11,284 nucleotides of DNA from UMGS755 sp045652815 (GTDB lineage: Bacteria; Bacillota; Clostridia; UBA1381; UBA9506): NCBI GenBank assembly GCA_045652815.1, contig JAZOLH010000085.1:1-11284 (forward strand). The letters run 5' to 3'. Under the pieces are notes generated by a model, which searched no databases, was not told where the DNA came from, and worked only from the letters and a program-made list of their open reading frames with translations. A program made the position numbers and the translations under genes. This document shows, in pieces, positions 6,248 to 11,284 of this stretch. Every line of letters begins with the position of its first letter. Position 1 is the stretch's first letter.

Positions 6248-7798
6248 TTAGTGTTTGAAGTGTCTCTGACCAACAAACACCATCGCAATGCCATACTTAT
6301 CGCATGCATCAATGGATTCCTGGTCTTTCTTGGAGCCGCCGGGCTGAATGATGGCTTTGATACCTGCTTTTGCCGCCGCTTCCACAGTATCGGGGAAGGG
6401 GAAGAAAGCATCGGATGCAAGAGCCGCACCTTCTGCACGTTCACCTGCATAGTCAAGAGCAATTCTAGCCGCCATAACGCGGTTGGTCTGACCGGGGCCA
6501 ACACCGATGGACATATCGTCTTTTGCAACAGCAATGCCATTGGATTTAGCGTGTTTAACCACTTTCCAAGCAAATTTCATATCTTTAATCTGCTGTTCGG
6601 TGGGTTGAGCTTTGGTCACAACGGTCCAGTCTTCTTCGTTGTACAGTGTGACGTCTCTCTGCTGAACCAAGAGACCGCCCATAACCTTTTTCATATCAAA
6701 ATCATTCTTATCTGCCTTCTGAGAAATGGAGGGCAGTTCGAGTAATCTGATGTTCTGTTTTCTTGTTAAAATTTCCAAAGCTTCGGGGGTGAAGGAAGGA
6801 GCCACAATGATTTCCAAGAAAATCTTGCTCATTTCTTCAGCAGTAGCCGCATCGATTTCGCGGTTCGCCGCAATGATACCACCAAAGATGGAAACGGGGT
6901 CACCTTCGTATGCTTTCATATAAGCATCGTAGATGTTTGCGCCGGTACCAACACCGCAGGGGTTTGCGTGTTTAGATGCCACAACGGTAGGTTCGGTAAA
7001 TTCTTTAACGAGATCCAGAGCACCGTTGGTATCATTAATGTTGTTGTAAGAAAGTTCTTTACCGTGCAGCTGTTTTGCGGCAGAGAGTGTACCCAGACAG
7101 GGGCCAACTTCCTTATAGAAAACGGCCTGCTGATGGGGGTTTTCACCATAGCGCATATCCTGCACTTTTTCAAAGGTTAAAGAAAGATTTTCGGGGAACA
7201 GTTCTTTGCCGATGGTCTTACGGAGGTATGTAGAAATCAGGGTATCATAAGCCGCAGTGTGTTCAAACACTTTGTATGCCAGGTAGAACTTGGTATCACG
7301 ACTTACTGCACCGTTTTCTTTATATTCAGAAAGAACGGTTTCATAGTCAGCGGGGTCAACCACAACAGCCACATCCTGATAGTTCTTAGCCGCTGCACGA
7401 ATCATGGTGGGGCCACCGATATCGATGTTTTCAATAGCGTCTTCTAAAGTTACGCCCTCTTTCTGAATGGTCTGCTTAAAGGGATAAAGGTTAATAGCAA
7501 CCACATCAATGGTATCAACGCCTAATTCTGCAAGCTGTGCCATATGTTCTTCGTTAGAACGCATTGCTAAAATACCTGCATGAATTTTCGGATGCAGTGT
7601 TTTAACACGACCGTCTAAACATTCGGGGAAACCGGTAATTTCAGAAACACCGGTAACGGGCAGACCTGCTTCGGTAAGCGCGCGTTTTGTACCGCCGGTG
7701 GACACAATTTCAAAACCTAAATCCAGTAAACCTTTTGCGAATTCTACGATTCCGCTTTTATCAGATACGCTGAGTAATGCTCTTTTTGCCATTCCCAT
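6248..7798 (-). CDS. purH: Bifunctional AICAR transformylase / IMP cyclohydrolase PurH
   Basis: 516 residues, complete. It catalyses the last two steps to IMP: formylation of AICAR with 10-formyl-THF, then ring closure. The N-terminal IMP cyclohydrolase half has LLSVSDKSG (8-16), STGGT (33-37), GRVKTLHPKIHAGIL (63-77) and ENIDIGGPTMIRAAAKN (123-139). The C-terminal transformylase half has RYGENPHQ (216-223), YNNINDTNGA (251-260), the catalytic Lys276-His277 in VASKHANPCG, AFFPFPD (464-470), IIQPGGSKKD (483-492) and the terminal RHFKH. The ribosome site GAGAGG (7803-7808) lies 4 nt from the ATG at 7798 and 10 nt from a second ATG at 7792; the second would give the family-typical N-terminus MAKRALLSVSDK. 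The true start is therefore uncertain by two codons. It lies 19 bp after purN. The palindromic element begins 5 nt beyond its stop. Confidence 0.98.
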   Translation of the reverse strand: MGMAKRALLSVSDKSGIVEFAKGLLDLGFEIVSTGGTKRALTEAGLPVTGVSEITGFPECLDGRVKTLHPKIHAGILAMRSNEEHMAQLAELGVDTIDVVAINLYPFKQTIQKEGVTLEDAIENIDIGGPTMIRAAAKNYQDVAVVVDPADYETVLSEYKENGAVSRDTKFYLAYKVFEHTAAYDTLISTYLRKTIGKELFPENLSLTFEKVQDMRYGENPHQQAVFYKEVGPCLGTLSAAKQLHGKELSYNNINDTNGALDLVKEFTEPTVVASKHANPCGVGTGANIYDAYMKAYEGDPVSIFGGIIAANREIDAATAEEMSKIFLEIIVAPSFTPEALEILTRKQNIRLLELPSISQKADKNDFDMKKVMGGLLVQQRDVTLYNEEDWTVVTKAQPTEQQIKDMKFAWKVVKHAKSNGIAVAKDDMSIGVGPGQTNRVMAARIALDYAGERAEGAALASDAFFPFPDTVEAAAKAGIKAIIQPGGSKKDQESIDACDKYGIAMVFVGQRHFKH

Positions 7799-7817
7799 TC
7801 ATCCTCTCAAAATTTAA

Positions 7818-8462
7818 TCATTTGTTGTCAACAATCACGCGGCGACCATCCCTTGTCAGTCGTCCTGCGCAAAGTAATTCGGTTGCCTGAGGCAACATCA
7901 CGTGTTCTGCCTCACGCATAACCTTTTGCTGCAGTTCTTCCGCCGAAATACCTTCGGGAATTTCTACAGCCTTTTGCATAATGATGGCACCGCCATCTGT
8001 AATTTCATTCACAAAGTGAACCGTCGCACCGGTGACTTTAACACCATATTCCAGCGCTTTTTCGTGAACACGGAGACCATAGAATCCGTCGCCACAGAAA
8101 GAAGGAATCAGTGCCGGATGCACATTGATGATGCGGTCGGGGAACTCTTTGATAAAATCTTCGCTGAGCACCAGCATAAAACCGGCCAGCACCAAAACAT
8201 CAATTTCGTGTTCACGGAGCACGGAGAGGAGTTCTGTCTCATACGCCTCTTTCGTGTCAAAGGCCTTGCGTTCTACAACGATGCCTTTTACGCCCGCATT
8301 TTTCGCACGCTCTAAAGCATAAGCGCCGGGCTTACTTGCAACCACTAAACTAACGGTGCCGCTTTTAAGTTCACCACGCGCCTCTGCATCTAAAATTGCC
8401 TGCAGATTTGTACCGCCGCCGGAGACTAAAACGCCGATTCTCTTTTTAGTATGTAATGTCAT
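7818..8462 (-). CDS. purN: Phosphoribosylglycinamide formyltransferase PurN
   Basis: 214 residues, folate-dependent GAR transformylase (step 3, GAR to FGAR using 10-formyl-THF). The nucleotide-binding start is VLVSGGGTNLQAI (11-23). The catalytic triad aligned to E. coli Asn106/His108/Asp144 is Asn113 and His115 in INVHPALIPSF and Asp156 in NEITDGGAI. The segment SFCGDGFYGLRVHEKAL (121-137) is the variant common in Firmicutes rather than the SFPG form of Proteobacteria. The ATG at 8462 has GAGGG (8469-8473) 6 nt upstream. The gap from the purM stop is 12 bp, so the two are probably translationally linked. PurN with no purT seen here implies dependence on the folate C1 pool for this step. Confidence 0.97.
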   Translation of the reverse strand: MTLHTKKRIGVLVSGGGTNLQAILDAEARGELKSGTVSLVVASKPGAYALERAKNAGVKGIVVERKAFDTKEAYETELLSVLREHEIDVLVLAGFMLVLSEDFIKEFPDRIINVHPALIPSFCGDGFYGLRVHEKALEYGVKVTGATVHFVNEITDGGAIIMQKAVEIPEGISAEELQQKVMREAEHVMLPQATELLCAGRLTRDGRRVIVDNK

Positions 8463-8474
8463 AAAAATCCCTCA

Positions 8475-9512
8475 TTACAGCAGAGTTACGCCTGCTTCAC
8501 CTTCAGCAACTTCACCAATCACCCAAGCTTTTTCGCCTAAGGAATTTAAGTGGTTAACAGCTTCTTCTGCTTTTTCGTTATCAACAGCCAAAACAAGACC
8601 AATACCCATGTTAAAGGTGTTGTAAAGGTCACGTTCGGAAAGGCCTGCTTTTTCTTCCATCAGTTTAAAGATAGCAGGGATTTCAAAGCTACCCTTCTTC
8701 ACTTTAGCGCAAAGACCATCGGGCAGCATACGGGGAATGTTTTCATAAAAACCGCCGCCGGTGATGTGAGACACAGCGTTGATGCCAACATTCTCAATCA
8801 CAGAAAGCAGTGCTTTAACATAAATCTTGGTGGGAGTCAGCAGGGTTTCACCCAAGCTTTTGCCACCTAAGCAAGCGGGTTTTTCTGCCAGAGTTTCCTT
8901 TGCGTTTTCGCTATCCAAATCAAAGATTCTGCGAACTAAGGAATAACCGTTACTGTGGATACCGGAAGATGCAATACCAATCAGCGCATCGCCTGCTTTG
9001 GTGTTTTTGCCATCTAAGATTTTATCTTTATCAACAACACCAACGCAGAAACCTGCCAGATCGTATTCATCCACTTCATAAAAGCCGGGCATTTCAGCGG
9101 TTTCACCACCGATCAGCGCCGCACCTGCCTGCTGGCAACCTTCAGCCACACCTTTAACGATTTCAGCAATACGTGTGGGAACGTTTTTACCAACTGCCAG
9201 ATAATCTAAGAAAAACAAGGGTTTTGCACCGGAGCAAGCAATGTCGTTAGCACACATAGCCACGCAATCCTGACCAATGGTGTCATGCTTGTCCATCAAA
9301 AACGCCAGTCTCAGTTTAGTACCAACACCGTCAGTACCGGAAACCAAAACAGGATTTTTATAACCTGCACCCAGTTCAAACAGGCCACCAAAACCACCCA
9401 GACCGCTTAAAACGCCCTCGGTAAAGGTTTTGTTAACGTGTTCTTTCATTAATTTGACTGCTTCGTAACCGGCTTCAACGTCAACACCGGCTGCTTTGTA
9501 TGCTGTACTCAT
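8475..9512 (-). CDS. purM: Phosphoribosylformylglycinamidine cyclo-ligase (AIR synthetase) PurM
   Basis: 345 residues, full length. It converts FGAM to AIR with ATP (step 5). Motifs of the PurM/PurL ATP-binding superfamily are in order: SGTDGVGTKLRLA (58-70), GQDCVAMCANDI (80-91), GGETAEMPGFY (135-145), SSGIHSNGYSLVR (182-194), HITGGGFYENIPR (249-261) and NTFNMGIGLVL (298-308). The ATG overlaps the purF stop in an ATGA arrangement (9509-9512), and a near-perfect AAGGAGG (9520-9526) sits 7 nt upstream inside the purF tail. That points to efficient coupled translation. Its own substrate-producing enzyme, FGAM synthetase (PurL, or PurLQS), is not in the window. Confidence 0.98.
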   Translation of the reverse strand: MSTAYKAAGVDVEAGYEAVKLMKEHVNKTFTEGVLSGLGGFGGLFELGAGYKNPVLVSGTDGVGTKLRLAFLMDKHDTIGQDCVAMCANDIACSGAKPLFFLDYLAVGKNVPTRIAEIVKGVAEGCQQAGAALIGGETAEMPGFYEVDEYDLAGFCVGVVDKDKILDGKNTKAGDALIGIASSGIHSNGYSLVRRIFDLDSENAKETLAEKPACLGGKSLGETLLTPTKIYVKALLSVIENVGINAVSHITGGGFYENIPRMLPDGLCAKVKKGSFEIPAIFKLMEEKAGLSERDLYNTFNMGIGLVLAVDNEKAEEAVNHLNSLGEKAWVIGEVAEGEAGVTLL

Positions 9513-10957
9513 TTTTTGCCCTCCTTGGTATGCTCAAATTCTGCTTTATCAACTGTAATCGGTACTTCCATGGGATATTCACCCGAGAAGCACGCCTGAC
9601 AGTATTCACTTTTAAAATCTTTCATTGCTTCCCGCAGACCATCAATACTGATATATCCTAAGGAATCCGCACCGATTTTCTGTCTAATTTCTTCAACAGA
9701 GTATTTAACTGCCATCAGGCAATCGCGAGACGGAATATCTGTGCCGAAGTAACAAGGCCATAAAAACGGTGGCGAGGAAATGCGAAGATGAACTTCTTTA
9801 GCGCCTGCTTCTTTTAATGCCTTAATAATCTTCGCGCAGGTTGTGCCACGAACAATGGAGTCATCCACCATCACAACACGCTTACCTGCAACTGAACTTT
9901 TCAAAACATTCAGTTTAATATTAACAGCAGCTTCACGCTGTGCCTGTGTAGGCAGGATGAAGGTTCTGCCGATATATTTGTTTTTAATAAAACCTTTACC
10001 GTAAGGCAGACCGGATTCTTCTGCATAGCCAATGGCCGCACAAAGACCGGAGTCAGGAACGCCGAACACAAGGTCTGCATCCACGGGATGTTCTTTAGCA
10101 AGCTGTCTGCCCATGGCTTTTCTTGCTTCATACACGCTTGTACCCTCAATCACGCTATCGGGACGTGCGGTGTAAACATATTCAAACACGCAGATTTTAC
10201 TTTTCGTCAGTGCATTTTCGTGCTTGATGGAGTGAAGACCGTCTTTGTCAATCCAAACCACTTCGCCGGGTTCAACATCACGAACAAACTCTGCGCCGAT
10301 GTTATCAAATACGCAAGTTTCAGAAGAAAGAACGTAAGAATTTTCCAGTTTACCGATGGAAAGGGGATGGAGGCCATAAGGGTCTCTTGCACCAATCAGC
10401 TTGCGGGGGCTCATCATAACGATGGAGTACGCACCGTGAATGGAGTTCATCATCTCCAGAACAGCACGCTCAACCGCGTGGGTTTTAATTCTTTCTTTTG
10501 CAATCTGATACATCATCACTTCCGCATCGGATGTGGTGTGGAAAATCGCACCGTTTTTCATAAACTCTTCGCGAAGTTCACCGGTGTTAATCAGATTACC
10601 GTTATAACCCAGCGCCAAGGTACCTTTCACATATTTATAAACCAGGGGCTGCGCATTTTCACGTTTGTTGCCGCCCTTTGTGGAAAAGCGGACATGGCCA
10701 ACGGAAATGGTGCCTGTGAGTCCATCTAAAATGCGGTCATTAAACACTTCCGGCACAAGACCTAAATCTCTGTGACAATGGAATGTGTTATCATCATTCA
10801 CCGCAATGCCGGCACTTTCCTGACCGCGATGCTGCAGACCATACAAACCGTAGTAAGTCAGTCTTGCAACGTCAAAGCCATCGTTATCGTAAAAACCGAA
10901 AACGCCGCATTCCTCTTTTGCCTTATCGGAAAGAGCAAGTGTTTTTGCCTCGTACAT
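9509..10957 (-). CDS. purF: Amidophosphoribosyltransferase PurF with propeptide and Fe-S cysteines
   Basis: 482 residues. It catalyses the committed step, PRPP plus glutamine to phosphoribosylamine. A 16-residue leader precedes Cys17 in EECGVFG, so the N-terminal-nucleophile glutaminase should be exposed by propeptide removal, as in Bacillus PurF. The glutaminase domain continues with YGLYGLQHRGQESAG (36-50), GHVRFSTKG (87-95) and GYNGNLIN (117-124). The C-terminal phosphoribosyltransferase domain has the PRPP loop VVMVDDSIVRGTT (361-373). Four cysteines match the [4Fe-4S] ligands of the oxygen-labile Bacillus type: C256 (KSKICVFEY), C402 (FLWPCYFG), and C453 and C456 (EYCQACFSGEYP). The ATG at 10957 follows AGGAG (10967-10971) at 9 nt. 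It is the first gene of the cluster, and 115 bp separate it from the upstream kinase. Confidence 0.98.
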   Translation of the reverse strand: MYEAKTLALSDKAKEECGVFGFYDNDGFDVARLTYYGLYGLQHRGQESAGIAVNDDNTFHCHRDLGLVPEVFNDRILDGLTGTISVGHVRFSTKGGNKRENAQPLVYKYVKGTLALGYNGNLINTGELREEFMKNGAIFHTTSDAEVMMYQIAKERIKTHAVERAVLEMMNSIHGAYSIVMMSPRKLIGARDPYGLHPLSIGKLENSYVLSSETCVFDNIGAEFVRDVEPGEVVWIDKDGLHSIKHENALTKSKICVFEYVYTARPDSVIEGTSVYEARKAMGRQLAKEHPVDADLVFGVPDSGLCAAIGYAEESGLPYGKGFIKNKYIGRTFILPTQAQREAAVNIKLNVLKSSVAGKRVVMVDDSIVRGTTCAKIIKALKEAGAKEVHLRISSPPFLWPCYFGTDIPSRDCLMAVKYSVEEIRQKIGADSLGYISIDGLREAMKDFKSEYCQACFSGEYPMEVPITVDKAEFEHTKEGKK

Positions 10958-10974
10958 TACACATTTCTCCTAAA

Positions 10975-10990
10975 ACTAAATTTCACTAAA
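10975..10990 (-). repeat. Short tandem hexamer repeat just upstream of the purF ribosome site
   Basis: TTTAGT, read on the - strand, occurs twice at exactly 10-bp spacing (10985-10990 and 10975-10980), ending 3 bp before the purF AGGAG. Two hexamers one helical turn apart can be an operator arrangement, but in AT-rich leader DNA this may be chance. Confidence 0.3.
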
Positions 10991-11004
10991 CCTCAAAAAG
11001 CAGC

Positions 11005-11031
11005 ATTTTAAGCCGCCAAAAGAAATCACAA
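11005..11031 (-). promoter_or_regulatory. Weak candidate promoter for the purF transcript
   Basis: On the - strand, TTGTGA (11026-11031) and TAAAAT (11005-11010) resemble -35 and -10 boxes but are only 15 bp apart. It is the best pair I could find between the kinase terminator and purF. I saw no purine (G-box) riboswitch and no convincing CCGAAC-type PurBox pair in this 115-bp leader. Confidence 0.25.
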
Positions 11032-11032
11032 C

Positions 11033-11056
11033 GCGGCTGGCAAACCTGCCAGCCGC
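11033..11056 (-). terminator. Hairpin terminator after the PfkB-family kinase gene
   Basis: GCGGCTGGCA (11033-11042) and TGCCAGCCGC (11047-11056) form a perfect 10-bp, GC-rich stem with a 4-nt loop. It starts 16 nt past the kinase stop. On the - strand it is followed by a moderately T-rich stretch containing TTTCTTTT rather than an unbroken T-run, so termination may be partial, leaving possible read-through into purF. Confidence 0.65.
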
Positions 11057-11072
11057 ATCATATTTACATTGT

Positions 11073-11284
11073 TTATCTCTGTACACGACCGGAACCGTCG
11101 CCACCGGCCAGTTTTTCCACTTCAGATACGGTAACACGGTTGTAGTCACCCTCAATGGAATGTTTCAGGGCAGATGCTGCCACTGCGAATTCAATGGCAT
11201 CTTTGGAAGTTTTGCCGGAAAGCGGAGCGTAAATCAAACCGCCACCAACAGAGTCCCCCCCGCCGACACGGTCAACGATGGGCA
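11073..11284 (-). CDS. PfkB-family sugar kinase, KdgK-like, 3' end only
   Basis: The last 69 codons and TAA stop of a gene that enters from the right edge; the start is outside the window. The fragment begins PIVDRVGGGDSVGGGLIYAP, the C-terminal PfkB/ribokinase signature, with the catalytic base Asp in GGGDS at about residue 10 of the fragment. It ends with LKHSIEGDYNRVTVSEVEKL and GDGSGRVQR. From memory, this tail is typical of Firmicute 2-keto-3-deoxygluconokinases, which phosphorylate KDG in uronate and pectin breakdown, though a fructokinase-like specificity cannot be excluded from the tail. A run of seven C residues on the + strand (11255-11261) encodes part of the Gly repeat, and the frame reads through it without a shift. 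A hairpin terminator follows, so it is probably a separate unit from the pur genes. Confidence 0.85.
   Translation of the reverse strand, partial: PIVDRVGGGDSVGGGLIYAPLSGKTSKDAIEFAVAASALKHSIEGDYNRVTVSEVEKLAGGDGSGRVQR

Noticed and set aside
6113..6745. A 210-codon + strand open frame starting in the purH-purD gap
   Set aside because: It begins inside the palindromic element and mostly runs antisense through purH. Its translation has no recognisable motif and no good ribosome site, so it is treated as a shadow frame.
10088..10729. A 213-codon + strand open frame opposite purF
   Set aside because: It is fully antisense to the well-supported purF gene, with no motif and no ribosome site, and is a codon-usage shadow.
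10958..11072. Purine (G-box) riboswitch upstream of purF
   Set aside because: I could not find the conserved aptamer core or a three-way-junction layout. The only strong structure is the GC-rich hairpin 16 nt after the kinase stop.
11255..11261. Possible frameshift at the run of seven C residues in the kinase gene
   Set aside because: Reading the - strand gives a continuous DRVGGGDSVGGG signature through the run to the stop codon, so no shift is needed.

Overview
The window looks like a chromosomal segment of an anaerobic, probably gut-associated Clostridia (Oscillospiraceae-like or a relative). This is an inference. It rests on a Mbl-type MreB paralogue, a purF product with both a cleavable propeptide and Fe-S cysteines (the Bacillus/Clostridium type), an aldo/keto reductase fused to a ferredoxin domain, strong AGGAGG-type ribosome binding sites, heavy use of CCC for proline and oxygen-sensitive Fe-S proteins throughout. 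No phage, insertion sequence, CRISPR array, rRNA or tRNA was seen.

Layout. The left quarter (about 1-2891) is on the + strand. It holds the 3' part of a QueG-like 4Fe-4S protein, a good promoter overlapping a 7-bp palindrome, an mbl/mreB-like gene, an intrinsic terminator, and the aldo/keto reductase-ferredoxin gene. A very strong bidirectional terminator at about 2894-2929 separates this half from the convergent - strand genes. The - strand is one long, tightly packed unit read from right to left: purF, purM, purN, purH, purD, a TIM-barrel amidohydrolase, and mutY. At the right edge, on the same strand and behind its own hairpin terminator, is the 3' end of a PfkB-family sugar kinase resembling 2-keto-3-deoxygluconokinase.

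How the genes work together. PurF (PRPP to phosphoribosylamine), PurD (to GAR), PurN (to FGAR), PurM (FGAM to AIR) and PurH (AICAR to IMP) supply five enzymes of de novo IMP synthesis. PurL/Q/S, PurE, PurC and PurB are not in the window and must lie elsewhere if the pathway is complete. purF and purM overlap by 4 bp, and most other junctions are 12-20 bp. The one exception is a 176-bp gap between purH and purD.

Most interesting signal. That purH-purD gap is filled by a palindromic repeat element (about 6110-6242). It has three related arms, arranged so that the middle arm can pair with either neighbour, and a central GTGTAC/GTACAC hairpin. It looks like a small intergenic repeat or MITE-like element inserted in a housekeeping operon, or a structured RNA in the operon transcript. 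No undescribed multi-gene system is evident; the coding content is otherwise conventional.
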